DNA of 64,000 nt from Alphaproteobacteria bacterium (GTDB taxonomy: Bacteria; Pseudomonadota; Alphaproteobacteria; Acetobacterales; Acetobacteraceae). Both the position numbers and the translations under genes were made by a program. Positions 53,317 to 63,023 of this stretch are shown piece by piece; the first letter of the stretch is position 1; each line of letters opens with the position of its first letter. The notes under the pieces are model-generated. The model had not been told where the DNA came from, did not search any database, and saw only the letters and a list, made by a program, of their open reading frames with translations. Where the stretch lies: assembly GCA_016869715.1 (NCBI GenBank), contig VGDM01000015.1, forward strand, positions 1-64,000, given 5' to 3'.

Positions 53317-56247
53317 ATGAGTGACCAGAACGAGCAGGACGCGGGTAAAAGCAGGCTGAGCCTTCGGCCCGGCGGACGCCTCGAGCTTGGCAAGACGGTG
53401 GATGCGGGCAGCGTCCGCCAATCCTTCAGCCATGGCCGATCCAAGACCGTACAGGTCGAGGTCGTGAAAAAGCGCGTCGTGGCGCCAAGCACAGTGCGGC
53501 CCGGCATTGGCGTGCCCGCCGCACGCGGGGTTGGCACTACCCCGGCAGCACCTGCTGCCGCACTAAGGCCGGCATCCGTCGCGAAAGCGCCTGCCGCGCC
53601 GGCGCCAGCACCGGCAGCCCCGCCGCCCGCAGCAAATCCGGCAGTGGCAGCGCCCGACGAAGTGACCCCCCCGCCAGCCGCCGCGCCCGACGCCGAGGCA
53701 CTCGCACCTGCCTCGCGACCCGCTCCGGCGGCCATTGCGCCCCCAGCGCCAAGTTCAGCCCGCGCGCCTATGGCACCCCCGCTCACCGGCCGCGCCAGTG
53801 GCCCGCCTGGGCGCCCAGGTGCCGGTGGCCGCGAAGGTGGCGGAGGCCAAGCCGCCCGCACCACCAGCACAGGCCGGCCCTTGACGCAGGCTGAACTCGC
53901 CATGCGTCAACGGGTGCTGGAAGAAAACCGTCGCAACGAGGCGTCGCGCCAGCGGGAAGACCGTGAACGCCAAGCGCTGATGGTGCGCTCTGCCGCCGAA
54001 GAAGCCGCGCGCCGCGTGGAAGAAGAAGCCCGCGCCAAGGAAGAAGCCGCCCGCCGTGCGGAGCAGGTAGACCGCGCCGCCTTAGAAACCGCGCGTCGGC
54101 CAGCGTCGCCACCACAAGCCGCAGCACCCGCCGCAGCCCTAGGTCGCGGCCCCGCTGGTGCGCCCGCGCGTAAGGCCGCAGCGCCGTCAGAGCCGCCGGT
54201 CAAACTCACGCTCAAGGCCCGCGCTCCGTCCGATGATGATGAGGATGGACCACGCCGCCCAGCGCTGCGCCGTCCTGGTGCGGCAGCGGGCCCGGCTAAG
54301 CGGCTGGCGCCCGCGCCGGTTAAGAAATCGCCGCCCGGTGCTGATCGTCGCCGTGAAGGCCGCATTGACGTCGCCGCTGCGCTGGAAGGTGAGGATGAGC
54401 GGACGCGCTCCATCGCTTCTGTCCGCAGGGCGCGTGAACGTGAACGCCGCCAACAGGAATTGGCGCGGCTGCGGTCCGGCACGGAACGCGTGGTGCGCGA
54501 AGTGGTGGTGCCGGAGAGCATTACCGTGCAGGAATTGGCGAATCGCATGGCCGCGCGCGGCGGGGAGGTAGTGAAAACCCTGTTCCGCATGGGCGTGATG
54601 GCCACACTCACGCAAAGCATTGATGCCGATACCGCCGAATTGGTGGTACAGGAATTCGGTCATCGCGTGAAGCGTGTCAGTGAAGCCGATGTCGAAATCG
54701 GCCTGGATGGCGCGCAGGATATGGATACGGAATTGCTGCCGCGCCCACCCGTGGTCACCATCATGGGCCATGTGGACCATGGCAAAACTAGCCTTCTCGA
54801 TGCGCTCCGAAAAACCGATGTTGTCGCCCATGAAGCGGGCGGCATCACGCAGCATATCGGCGCCTATCAGATCACGGTGCCGGCCGGTGACCGGGTCACC
54901 TTCATTGACACGCCAGGCCATGAAGCCTTCACCGCCATGCGCGCGCGTGGTGCATCGGTCACCGATATGGTGGTGCTGGTGGTGGCGGCAGATGATGGTG
55001 TCATGCCGCAGACGGTGGAAGCCATTCGCCACGCGCGCGCGGCCAAGGTGCCGCTGATTGTCGCGGTCAACAAAATTGACAAGCCCGGCGTAAAGCCCGA
55101 ACGCGTGAAGCAGGAATTGCTGCAGCACGAGGTTGTGGTGGAGAGCCTGGGTGGTGAAACCCAGGAGATAGAGGTTTCCGCTACACAACGCCTCAATCTC
55201 GACAAGCTGCTGGAAGCGATTTCGCTGCAAGCGGAAATCCTTGACCTGCGCGCCAATCCGGACCGCGCTGCGGAAGGCACAGTGATTGAAAGCAAGCTAG
55301 ACCGCGGGCGTGGTCCGGTGGCGACCGTGCTAGTGCAAAAGGGCACGCTGAAGCAGGGCGATATTGTGGTGGCCGGCGCCGAATGGGGCCGCGTTCGCGC
55401 GATGTTGGATGATAAGGGCCGCCAATTGAAGGATGCCGGGCCGGCATTGCCGGCGGAAATCCTCGGCCTTTCCGGCGTGCCGACGGCGGGTGAGAATTTC
55501 ATCACTGTTGAAAACGAAGCCCGCGCGCGGGAGGTTTCTGAATTCCGCCAGCGCAAGCTGCGCGAAAAGGCCACCGCCACTGCTGGCGCTGGCCGTAGCA
55601 GCCTGACCGATATGCTGGCCCGCATCCAGGCGGGTGAGCAGAAAGAAGTCGCTGTTGTGGTGAAGGCCGATGTGCAGGGCAGTTCTGAAGCCATTGGTGT
55701 CACACTCGGCAAGCTTGGCAATGAAGAAGTGCGCGTGCGCGTGCTGCATAGCGCGGTGGGTCAGATCACTGAATCCGACATCCAGTTGGCCAAGGCATCG
55801 GATGCGGTGATCGTTGCCTTCAATGTGCGCGCCACATCGCAGGCGCGTGATCTGGCGCAGCGCGAGGGGGTCGAAATCCGCTACTACTCGATCATCTATG
55901 AAGTTGCGGATGACATTGAAAAGCTGGTTAAGGGCAAGTTGGCCCCCGTGCAGCGCGAAAAATTCCTGGGCTATGCGCAAATCTTGCAGGTCTTCGACGT
56001 CAAGCGCATCGGCAAGGTGGCCGGCTGCCGCATCACTGAAGGTCAGGTCAAGCGCGGCGCGGGCGTGCGTCTGCTTCGCGATGGCGTCGTGATCCATCAG
56101 GGCGAATTGTCCACGCTGCGCCGCTTCAAGGATGATGTACGTGAAGTCGGCAATGGCCTGGAATGCGGCATGTCCTTCGCCAATTACGAAGATATCCGCG
56201 TTGGCGATCAGATCGAATGCTATGAGACGGAGACGATAGCGGGCTGA
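53317..56247 (+). CDS. infB: Translation initiation factor IF-2
   Basis: GTPase delivering initiator tRNA. At 976 residues it is the long form: an N-terminal [11 protein letters not shown]-type head, a very Pro/Ala-rich linker (~65-210), a basic/charged helical stretch (~190-330), then IF2N, G domain ([16 protein letters not shown] ~485; [12 protein letters not shown]) and C-terminal domains ending VGDQIECYE. Start ATG 53317. Confidence 0.97.
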   Translation: MSDQNEQDAGKSRLSLRPGGRLELGKTVDAGSVRQSFSHGRSKTVQVEVVKKRVVAPSTVRPGIGVPAARGVGTTPAAPAAALRPASVAKAPAAPAPAPAAPPPAANPAVAAPDEVTPPPAAAPDAEALAPASRPAPAAIAPPAPSSARAPMAPPLTGRASGPPGRPGAGGREGGGGQAARTTSTGRPLTQAELAMRQRVLEENRRNEASRQREDRERQALMVRSAAEEAARRVEEEARAKEEAARRAEQVDRAALETARRPASPPQAAAPAAALGRGPAGAPARKAAAPSEPPVKLTLKARAPSDDDEDGPRRPALRRPGAAAGPAKRLAPAPVKKSPPGADRRREGRIDVAAALEGEDERTRSIASVRRARERERRQQELARLRSGTERVVREVVVPESITVQELANRMAARGGEVVKTLFRMGVMATLTQSIDADTAELVVQEFGHRVKRVSEADVEIGLDGAQDMDTELLPRPPVVTIMGHVDHGKTSLLDALRKTDVVAHEAGGITQHIGAYQITVPAGDRVTFIDTPGHEAFTAMRARGASVTDMVVLVVAADDGVMPQTVEAIRHARAAKVPLIVAVNKIDKPGVKPERVKQELLQHEVVVESLGGETQEIEVSATQRLNLDKLLEAISLQAEILDLRANPDRAAEGTVIESKLDRGRGPVATVLVQKGTLKQGDIVVAGAEWGRVRAMLDDKGRQLKDAGPALPAEILGLSGVPTAGENFITVENEARAREVSEFRQRKLREKATATAGAGRSSLTDMLARIQAGEQKEVAVVVKADVQGSSEAIGVTLGKLGNEEVRVRVLHSAVGQITESDIQLAKASDAVIVAFNVRATSQARDLAQREGVEIRYYSIIYEVADDIEKLVKGKLAPVQREKFLGYAQILQVFDVKRIGKVAGCRITEGQVKRGAGVRLLRDGVVIHQGELSTLRRFKDDVREVGNGLECGMSFANYEDIRVGDQIECYETETIAG

Positions 56248-56322
56248 GCCAAGGCCGCGACCGCCCTGCCTTTCTGGCAAGCCTGGGCTGAAACGCGTGA
56301 GTACGCTAACTCCCTCTAGGTA

Positions 56323-56634
56323 ATGGTAATTCTCTGGTCCGTAGGAGACGCTATTTTGCAACGCCCGTTTCGTGAACGCGTTTTCGTTGTGCTTTGGCTG
56401 CTTTCTGGCGGTGTCACAGTGGTCGCCTCTGTCATCGGAACTTTAGACTTATACTCGATAATGACTAGGCCAACGACCTGGCGCACAGGAGACCAGCTGT
56501 TTGAGGTTTTGATGCTTATGCTGGATACGCCACTTTTACTCGGCGCCCTGACCTCTTCGTTGCAATATCTTGTGTTAGGTTTTTCAATCCGCTTCTGCTC
56601 CGCCGTTCAAAGTACTAAAAGCCACCATTCATGA
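56323..56634 (+). CDS. Hypothetical small membrane protein inserted between infB and rbfA
   Basis: 103 codons with two likely membrane segments ([20 protein letters not shown] and [24 protein letters not shown]). No family recognised. Its stop overlaps the rbfA start (ATGA), supporting real translation. GC content is visibly lower than in infB and rbfA, so it may be a recent insertion into a highly conserved gene pair. Confidence 0.5.
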   Translation: MVILWSVGDAILQRPFRERVFVVLWLLSGGVTVVASVIGTLDLYSIMTRPTTWRTGDQLFEVLMLMLDTPLLLGALTSSLQYLVLGFSIRFCSAVQSTKSHHS

Positions 56635-57053
56635 GCAAGCGTCAGCATCACGGCCGGGCGGAAGGTCCTTCCCAGCGCCAATTGCGCGTGGCGGAAGAAG
56701 TGCGACATGCGCTTTCCGCCACCTTCGCCCGCGAAGAATTCCGCGATCCCGCCTTGCAGGGTTTGCATGTGACCGTGACGGAGGTGCGTGCCTCACCGGA
56801 TTTGAAACACATGACTGCCTTTGTCGCGGCACTTGGGCGGGAAGTCACCAAGGAAGAACTGGCCGGCCTCAGGCGCGTGAGTTCCTTTCTGCGGCGGGAG
56901 GTTTCCCACGCGGTGCGTCTGAAATATGCACCGGACCTGCATTTCCAGCCTGATACGGCGCTGGATTATGCGATGCATATAGATGAGGTGATGCGCCGGC
57001 CCGAAGTGCAGCGTGATTTGCAAGCCAAGGCCGAAGGGGACGACAAGCCATGA
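56631..57053 (+). CDS. rbfA: Ribosome-binding factor A
   Basis: 30S maturation and cold-adaptation factor of 140 residues. [28 protein letters not shown] and [23 protein letters not shown] are characteristic, as is [22 protein letters not shown]. It overlaps both neighbours by ATGA junctions. Confidence 0.95.
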   Translation: MSKRQHHGRAEGPSQRQLRVAEEVRHALSATFAREEFRDPALQGLHVTVTEVRASPDLKHMTAFVAALGREVTKEELAGLRRVSSFLRREVSHAVRLKYAPDLHFQPDTALDYAMHIDEVMRRPEVQRDLQAKAEGDDKP

Positions 57054-58039
57054 GCGAGGCTCGCGAAAGGCGCCCGGGCCCGCCAGGCGGTAAGCATCGC
57101 CCGCATAAGAAGCCAAAGGGTATCGCCCTTGATGGTTGGCTGATCATTGACAAGCCAACGGGTGTTGGTTCGACCGATGTGGTCACGCTGTGCAAACGCG
57201 GCTTTAATGCGCAGAAATGCGGCCATGGCGGCACGCTTGACCCGCTGGCCACCGGCGTACTGCCGATTGCCTTTGGTGCGGCAACCAAAACCGTGCCTTA
57301 TGTGATGGATGGCACCAAGACCTATCGCTTCACGCTGAAATTCGGCGAAGCACGGGATTCCGATGATGCCGATGGCAAGGTGATCGCCGCATCCGATGCG
57401 CGGCCGGATGACGCCGCCATCCGCGCCGCGCTGCCGCAATTCATCGGCGATATCATGCAGGTGCCGCCGATATTCTCCGCGATCAAGGTCGCGGGCGAAC
57501 GTGCCTATGATCTGGCGCGCGCTGGCGAAATCCCGGAAATGGCGCCGCGCCCGGCCCGGGTGGATCGGTTTGAACTGATTGAACGCCCGGATCCCGATAC
57601 GGCAGTGTTTTTCGTTGAATCCGGCAAGGGCGTTTATATGCGGAGCCTGGCGCGCGATATCGCGCGGGCCTGTGGTTCGGTTGGGCATATTGCGGCGCTC
57701 AGGCGCATGCGTGTCGGTCCATTTCACGAAAAACATGCCGTGGCCCTGGACAAGATCGCCGTTTCCGGCGATACACCCCGGGCTTCTCCGGCGCTTCTGC
57801 TGCCGGTGACGACCGCGCTGGCCGACATCCCGGCGCTGGCCCTCACCGAAGCGGAAGCCGCGCAGCTCTCATACGGCCAGCATATTCCGCTGGTCGAATT
57901 CACGGGCCGCGTACCGCGTGAGGCTGATCCCGACGGGGGTTTGGCCAGGGCGATGGTGGGAGGGCGCCTGATGGGTCTTGCCCGCTTTGAAGAAGGCTTG
58001 CTGAAGCCAGAGCGTTGGTTGGGTCAGGGCGGTTCTTGA
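57050..58039 (+). CDS. truB: tRNA pseudouridine-55 synthase
   Basis: Isomerises U55 of tRNAs. It is 329 residues with [17 protein letters not shown], the catalytic Asp in [19 protein letters not shown] and [18 protein letters not shown]-like region; [23 protein letters not shown] follows. A basic N-terminal head of ~30 residues precedes the core. The 3' end overlaps the hairpin ahead of rpsO. Confidence 0.96.
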   Translation: MSEARERRPGPPGGKHRPHKKPKGIALDGWLIIDKPTGVGSTDVVTLCKRGFNAQKCGHGGTLDPLATGVLPIAFGAATKTVPYVMDGTKTYRFTLKFGEARDSDDADGKVIAASDARPDDAAIRAALPQFIGDIMQVPPIFSAIKVAGERAYDLARAGEIPEMAPRPARVDRFELIERPDPDTAVFFVESGKGVYMRSLARDIARACGSVGHIAALRRMRVGPFHEKHAVALDKIAVSGDTPRASPALLLPVTTALADIPALALTEAEAAQLSYGQHIPLVEFTGRVPREADPDGGLARAMVGGRLMGLARFEEGLLKPERWLGQGGS

Positions 58040-58061
58040 ACCATTGCCAGGCACTGCCTGG
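58031..58061 (+). promoter_or_regulatory. Twin hairpins in the rpsO leader (candidate S15 autoregulatory site)
   Basis: GGTTC-TT-GAACC (58031-58042, covering the truB stop) and CCAGGC-ACT-GCCTGG (58047-58061) lie 18-48 bases before rpsO. Ribosomal protein S15 represses its own mRNA by binding leader structures in several bacteria, so this is a plausible site; no specific match was made. Confidence 0.35.
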
Positions 58062-58078
58062 ACGAGAGGAGAAATCCG

Positions 58079-58348
58079 ATGTCGATCACTGCGGAGCGTC
58101 GCACGACGCTTATTTCCGAATACGCCACCAAGGCCGGCGATACCGGCAGCCCTGAAGTGCAGGTGGCACTTCTGTCTGAGCGCATTTCCAACCTGACCGG
58201 GCACCTGAAGACCCATTCCAAGGATTTCCATTCCCGGCGCGGCTTGCTCGTGCTGGTGGGCCAACGCCGTGGCCTGCTGGATTACCTGAAGAAGAAGGAC
58301 CAGAAGCGGTATGAAACGCTGATTGGTCGCTTGGGCCTGCGCCGGTAA
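58079..58348 (+). CDS. rpsO: 30S ribosomal protein S15
   Basis: 89 residues, full length: [53 protein letters not shown] is diagnostic. Binds 16S rRNA central domain early in assembly. GAGAGGAG precedes ATG 58079. A terminator follows 38 bp downstream, so pnp is probably also read from another promoter. Confidence 0.98.
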   Translation: MSITAERRTTLISEYATKAGDTGSPEVQVALLSERISNLTGHLKTHSKDFHSRRGLLVLVGQRRGLLDYLKKKDQKRYETLIGRLGLRR

Positions 58349-58385
58349 GGCGTTCTGCTTGGCGTGTTGCGCTGGCCAGAAATAA

Positions 58386-58409
58386 GGGGGCTTGGTGCCC
58401 CCTTTTTTG
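58386..58409 (+). terminator. Rho-independent terminator after rpsO
   Basis: GGGGGC TTGG TGCCCCC followed by TTTTTT; classic structure ending the rimP-rpsO transcript. Confidence 0.9.
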
Positions 58410-58538
58410 TTCAGGAAACTCTGATTTAACCCTACCCCTCTGGCTTGTCCGTGATTTCCTGCTTTTCTTCCGGGTCAGCTATTCAAGCCATGGGCGTGAC
58501 CCCGGAGCCTGTCTCAGAATAGCTTCTCGTAGTCCCGT

Positions 58539-58647
58539 CGCCGCTGGCGGTTTCCGGCAGCGGCGTGAATCGGCCCACCAGATATACGGCTAGTGGTGCG
58601 CTGGGGCTTTTTGGGCAGGGGATAGGTCAGCATGAATCGCACCACTA
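58539..58647. repeat. Dispersed structured repeat, copy 2
   Basis: Helix 1 CGCCGCTGGCGG/CCGGCAGCGGCG (58539-58565) and helix 2 TAGTGGTGCG (58591-58600) with CGCACCACTA (58638-58647). Shares GTGAATCGGCCCACCA and the spacer blocks with copy 1 at 25056-25168. On the minus strand a 39-codon ORF (58514-58633) spans it and aligns with that of copy 1. Its right arm supplies the stop codon of the adjacent lipoprotein ORF. Confidence 0.75.
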
Positions 58648-58854
58648 AAGTTGCCGTTCCTCCCCCAAAGCATCGTCGGAAACGGGCCGCAGCGCCGCCT
58701 CAACGATGCACCAGGGCGCACCGGTTGGAACGACTTTTTGAATGCCAAGCCCCGCCGCTCTGAGCAGCATACCGTACTCGGCCGGCGGGCTGCCCTGCTG
58801 ATCGACCGAGGCGCAGCCCGACAGCAAGAATAGAGCAATTAAAAACTTTCGCAT
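58645..58854 (-). CDS. Small putative lipoprotein
   Basis: 69 codons from ATG 58854. MRKFLIALFLLSGCASVD is a textbook type II signal with lipobox LSGC, predicting a ~50-residue mature lipoprotein anchored by Cys. The mature part is short and unrecognised. The track's 211-residue ORF merely extends it upstream through antisense sequence. Its TAG stop lies in the arm of the dispersed repeat. Confidence 0.55.
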   Translation of the reverse strand: MRKFLIALFLLSGCASVDQQGSPPAEYGMLLRAAGLGIQKVVPTGAPWCIVEAALRPVSDDALGEERQL

Positions 58855-59333
58855 GGCAGCATCTTTCAGCATGTCCGGCCCAAGCCCCGGCCAAAGGCTA
58901 CCCCCGTTCTTTCGGAGAGGTAAAGTTTTTTGCGCCAATCCGCCGCTTTCCACCTCGCGCCGCAAGTTTCTGGTGGCAATTCCCCGCAATCCGGGCCATA
59001 TGCCTTCTCGGTGTTGCCCGGCCGGAAGCCGGGGCGCCAACCGCCGCGCTCGCTGCGGGTCAAGACAGTGTTTCAAGCCGTGGCTTCGGATAGGGACCAC
59101 CGCGGCGTTTCCGGCCACATGGGCGGCCTTTCCGTCGCGCCTTTCCGCGATGGGCCCACCCCATGCCGCCCGAGACGCCGATAAAACGGCCCCGCCACCG
59201 GGACTCCCCGGAGCTTCTGTCTTCTCCCTCTGCTTCGCATTCCGGGGCCATTCGGCCCCTTCTGCCGCGCTGTCGCCCAAAGGGAGCGCGGCGTGGTTCG
59301 CGCTGGCATTGGCCAGCGCCCGAGAGGATGACG
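58855..59333. other. Long leader/intergenic region upstream of pnp
   Basis: 479 bp in which I see no supported gene; ORFs here on both strands are GC-driven. Its 3' part is rich in short inverted repeats, the strongest listed separately. It likely contains a pnp promoter and a structured mRNA leader. Confidence 0.5.
59244..59319 (+). promoter_or_regulatory. Structured pnp leader hairpins
   Basis: GGGGCC-ATTC-GGCCCC (59244-59259) and GCGCTGG-CATTGG-CCAGCGC (59300-59319), the second ending 2 bases before the ribosome site GAGAGG. In E. coli a leader stem cut by RNase III lets PNPase repress its own mRNA; a similar arrangement is possible here. Confidence 0.45.
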
Positions 59334-61538
59334 ATGTTCGATAATTACTTTCGCAAGGAAATCGCCTGGGGCGGCAAGACTCTGGTTCTGGAGAGCGGCA
59401 AGATCGCCCGCCAGGCCGATGGCGCCGTGATGGCCCGCCTGGGTGACACGATTGTGCTTTGCACCGCCGTTGGTGCGCGCTCTGCCAAGCCTGGTCAGGA
59501 TTTCTTCCCGCTGACCGTGCATTACCAGGAAAAGACCTTCGCCGCCGGCAAGATCCCCGGTGGCTTCTTCAAGCGTGAAGGCCGGCCTTCCGAATCCGAA
59601 ACGCTGATTTCGCGCCTGATTGACCGCCCGATCCGCCCGCTGTTCCCCGAAGGCTTCCGCAATGAAGTCCAGGTGATTGCGACCGTGTTGTCGCATGATC
59701 TGGAAAATGATCCCGATATCGTCGCCATGGTGGGCTGCTCTGCCGCGCTGACGCTGTCCGGCATTCCTTTCTTCGGCCCGGTGGGCGCGGCGCGCGTTGG
59801 CTATATCAATGGCGCCTATGTGCTGAACCCCACCTTGGAAGAACGCAAGGAAAGCGCGCTGGACCTGGTGCTGGCCGGCACTGCCGAAGGCGTCTTGATG
59901 GTGGAATCAGAAGCGAGCGAATTGACCGAGGAGGTTATGCTCGGCGCCGTCACCTTCGGCCATGCGGGCTTCCAGCCGGTGATCCAGGCGATGATTGAAT
60001 TGGCCGAAGTTGCCGCCAAGGAACCCTGGCCGCTGCCGGAGCCTTCGGAAGCCGAAGTGGTGCTGAAGAAGCGCATCGCCGAATTGGGCCGCGCCGATAT
60101 GGCTGTGGCCTATACGGAAACGCAAAAGCTGCTCCGCCAGGAAAAGGTGGGCGCGGTGAAGAAGCAAGTCATCGCCACGCTGGAAGCCGAAGGCGCTGAT
60201 GTGAACCTGGCCAAGGGCTTGCTCAAGGAATTGGAAGCGGATGTGGTCCGCAATAATATCCTTGATACCGGCAAGCGCATTGACGGGCGTGACACACGCA
60301 CGGTGCGCCCGATCATGGCAGAAGTGGGCGTGCTGCCGCGCGCGCATGGCTCGGCGCTGTTCACGCGTGGTGAAACCCAGGCGCTCTGTGTGGCGACGCT
60401 CGGCACCGGGCAGGATGAGCAGGTGATTGACGCGCTGGTCGGTGAATACCGGGAAGATTTCATGCTGCACTATAATTTCCCGCCCTATTCCGTGAATGAA
60501 ACGGGCCGCATGGGGAGCCCCGGCCGGCGTGAAGTGGGCCATGGCAAGCTTGCCTGGCGCGCCATCCATCCGCTGCTGCCGGAGAAGGAGAAGTTCCCCT
60601 ACACCGTGCGCGTTGTCTCCGAAATCACGGAAAGCAATGGCTCATCTTCCATGGCGACGGTCTGCGGGACATCACTTTCCATGATGGATGCCGGCGTGCC
60701 GCTGAAGCGCGCCTGCGCGGGCATTGCGATGGGCCTGATCAAGGAAGATCGCGGCTTCGCCGTGCTTTCCGATATTCTGGGTGACGAAGATCACCTCGGC
60801 GATATGGATTTCAAGGTGGCCGGGACGGAAATGGGGATTACCTCACTTCAAATGGACATCAAGATCACCTCCATCACGCCGGAAATCATGAAGATCGCGG
60901 TGGAACAGGCACGTGAGGGCCGGCTGCATATTCTTGGCGAAATGGCCAAGGGGCTGACCGGGGCGCGCACCGATGTGGCGGCGACCGCGCCGCGCATTAC
61001 GGTGATCAATGTGCCGAAGGACAAGATCCGCGACGTGATCGGCTCGGGCGGTAAGGTCATTCGTGAAATCACGGAACAGACCGGCACCAAGGTGGATATC
61101 GAAGATGACGGCACCATCAAGGTTGCCGCCACCAGCACGGAGGCCGCGCAGCGCGCCATTGATTGGATCAAGGGCATTGTGGCGGAACCCGAGCTTGGCG
61201 TGATCTATAAGGGGAAGGTCGTGAAGACCGCCGAGTTCGGCGCCTTCGTGAATTTCCTCGGCGCCAAGGACGGGCTGGTGCATATCTCGGAACTGGCGAA
61301 TGACCGCGTTAACAGGACCACCGATATCGTCAAGGAAGGCGATCAGGTGAAGGTCAAGGTCATCGGCTTTGACGAACGCGGCAAGGTAAAGCTTTCCATG
61401 CGCGTCGTGGATCAGGCGACGGGGGCTGATATCACCGAACAGGTTGGCGCCAAGCGCCCGCGCCCGGAAGGCGATGACCGTCGCGGTGGTGAACGTGGAG
61501 AACGCCGCGAACGCCGTGACCATCCGCGGGGCGATTGA
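59334..61538 (+). CDS. pnp: Polyribonucleotide nucleotidyltransferase (PNPase)
   Basis: Phosphorolytic 3'-5' exoribonuclease of the degradosome. It is 734 residues from ATG 59334 ([14 protein letters not shown]), six bases after GAGAGG; the track ORF adds 57 spurious residues. Two RNase PH domains ([44 protein letters not shown]), KH motif [12 protein letters not shown] (~565), S1 domain (~620-690) and an Arg/Gly-rich tail. Confidence 0.97.
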   Translation: MFDNYFRKEIAWGGKTLVLESGKIARQADGAVMARLGDTIVLCTAVGARSAKPGQDFFPLTVHYQEKTFAAGKIPGGFFKREGRPSESETLISRLIDRPIRPLFPEGFRNEVQVIATVLSHDLENDPDIVAMVGCSAALTLSGIPFFGPVGAARVGYINGAYVLNPTLEERKESALDLVLAGTAEGVLMVESEASELTEEVMLGAVTFGHAGFQPVIQAMIELAEVAAKEPWPLPEPSEAEVVLKKRIAELGRADMAVAYTETQKLLRQEKVGAVKKQVIATLEAEGADVNLAKGLLKELEADVVRNNILDTGKRIDGRDTRTVRPIMAEVGVLPRAHGSALFTRGETQALCVATLGTGQDEQVIDALVGEYREDFMLHYNFPPYSVNETGRMGSPGRREVGHGKLAWRAIHPLLPEKEKFPYTVRVVSEITESNGSSSMATVCGTSLSMMDAGVPLKRACAGIAMGLIKEDRGFAVLSDILGDEDHLGDMDFKVAGTEMGITSLQMDIKITSITPEIMKIAVEQAREGRLHILGEMAKGLTGARTDVAATAPRITVINVPKDKIRDVIGSGGKVIREITEQTGTKVDIEDDGTIKVAATSTEAAQRAIDWIKGIVAEPELGVIYKGKVVKTAEFGAFVNFLGAKDGLVHISELANDRVNRTTDIVKEGDQVKVKVIGFDERGKVKLSMRVVDQATGADITEQVGAKRPRPEGDDRRGGERGERRERRDHPRGD

Positions 61539-61554
61539 TCCTGCCCGACCGGCC

Positions 61555-61580
61555 CCCCGCCCCCTTTTACCGGGGCGGGG
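61555..61580 (+). terminator. Strong hairpin after pnp (terminator or 3' stabiliser)
   Basis: CCCCGCCCC and GGGGCGGGG form a perfect 9 bp stem with an 8-nt loop, 14 bases after the pnp stop codon. There is no T tract, so intrinsic termination is uncertain. Confidence 0.45.
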
Positions 61581-61622
61581 CTTGGCCTATTACCCAGTCC
61601 ATTCAGTGGGGAGCGCCGTTAC

Positions 61623-63023
61623 TTGAAGGCCATCAATACAATCAAGATGGGGGGTGTTGATGTCCTGCCGCTCGTGGAAGGCGGTAAGGGTGTTGCCGTT
61701 TCCAATGGGCGCACTTGCGGGGCCTGGGCGTCGGCCGGTGGCGTTGGCACTTTCTCGGCCGTCAATGCCGATAGCTATGACGCGGATGGCGAAATCATCC
61801 GCCAGAGCTATCACGGCAAAACCCGTCGCGACCGGCATGAGGAATTGGTTGAATACGGCATCAAGGGCGGCATCGCCCAAGCCCAGCGCGCCTGGGATAT
61901 GGCCGGCGGCAAGGGGCGCATCCATGCTAATATCCTGTGGGAAATGGGCGGCGCGGAACGTGTGGCGCGCGGCATACTGGAAGGCGCGCGCGGCCTGATC
62001 CATGGCGTCACTTGCGGTGCGGGCATGCCGTATAAGCTCGCGGAAGTGGCGCGGGATTTTGGCATTCACTACTACCCGATCATTTCTTCTGCCCGCGCCT
62101 TTGCCGCACTGTGGAAGCGCTCCTATCACAAGACGCGCGAATGGCTCGGCGGCGTCGTTTATGAAGACCCCTGGCTGGCCGGTGGGCATAATGGGCTTTC
62201 CAATAGTGAGAACCCGAAAGTGCCAGAAGCGCCCTTTCCGCGTGTGCTGAAATTGCGACAGCAAATGGGCGAATTCGGCCTCGGTGATGTGCCGATCATC
62301 ATGGCGGGTGGCGTCTGGTGGCTGGAAGAATGGGAAGATTGGATCGACCATCCTGATCTCGGCCCCATCGCCTTCCAATTCGGCACGCGGCCTTTACTCA
62401 CGCAGGAAAGCCCCATCAGCGATGCCTGGAAGCAGCGCCTGCTGATGCTGAAGCCGGGTGATGTGCTGTTGCAGCCCTTCTCCCCCACCGGATTTTATTC
62501 TTCTGCCGTGCGCAATGAATTCCTGCGGGAATTGGAAGACCGTAACGAACGCCAGGTCGCCTATACGGCGGAAGCGATCGGTGATCATCTGTCAGAATAT
62601 GGCGTCGGGCCGCGCAAGCGCCCGGTATTCGTGACGCCGCATGATCTGGCGCGCATCGCGCATTGGGAGGCGGAAGGCTTCACGGAGGCCATGCGCACGC
62701 CGGACAATACGCTGATTTTCGTGACGCCGGAAAAATCGCGTGAAATCGTCAAGGATCAGGTGGATTGCATGGGTTGTCTTTCGGCCTGCCGCTTTTCCAA
62801 CTGGTCTCAGCATGAACCGGATTTCGACAATGGCCGCCGCGCCGATCCGCGCAGCTTCTGCATCCAAAAGACCTTGCAGGATGTCAGCCATGATGGCGCC
62901 TTGGAAAAGAACCTGATGTTCGCCGGGCATAATGCCTATCGCTTCGGGCAAGACCCTTTCTATTCGAACGGCTTCATTCCGACCGCGAAGCAATTGGTGG
63001 AGCGCATCCTGACCGGGCGTTGA
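61623..63023 (+). CDS. Nitronate monooxygenase-like NAD(P)H-dependent flavoprotein
   Basis: A 466-residue TIM-barrel FMN protein of the NMO/2-nitropropane dioxygenase family: VSNGRTCGAWASAGGVGTFSA, IHGVTCGAGMP, IIMAGGVWW and FQFGTRPLLTQES. It is ~100 residues longer than typical NMO, with a C-terminal part carrying VDCMGCLSACRFSNW, four clustered cysteines/possible metal site. The TTG start at 61623 is the first in frame. The next gene overlaps it (TTGA). Confidence 0.88.
   Translation: MKAINTIKMGGVDVLPLVEGGKGVAVSNGRTCGAWASAGGVGTFSAVNADSYDADGEIIRQSYHGKTRRDRHEELVEYGIKGGIAQAQRAWDMAGGKGRIHANILWEMGGAERVARGILEGARGLIHGVTCGAGMPYKLAEVARDFGIHYYPIISSARAFAALWKRSYHKTREWLGGVVYEDPWLAGGHNGLSNSENPKVPEAPFPRVLKLRQQMGEFGLGDVPIIMAGGVWWLEEWEDWIDHPDLGPIAFQFGTRPLLTQESPISDAWKQRLLMLKPGDVLLQPFSPTGFYSSAVRNEFLRELEDRNERQVAYTAEAIGDHLSEYGVGPRKRPVFVTPHDLARIAHWEAEGFTEAMRTPDNTLIFVTPEKSREIVKDQVDCMGCLSACRFSNWSQHEPDFDNGRRADPRSFCIQKTLQDVSHDGALEKNLMFAGHNAYRFGQDPFYSNGFIPTAKQLVERILTGR

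Noticed and set aside
58855-59280. Upstream part of the 211-codon minus-strand ORF ahead of the lipoprotein
   Set aside because: No motif and no ribosome site; the lipoprotein signal begins cleanly at ATG 58854.
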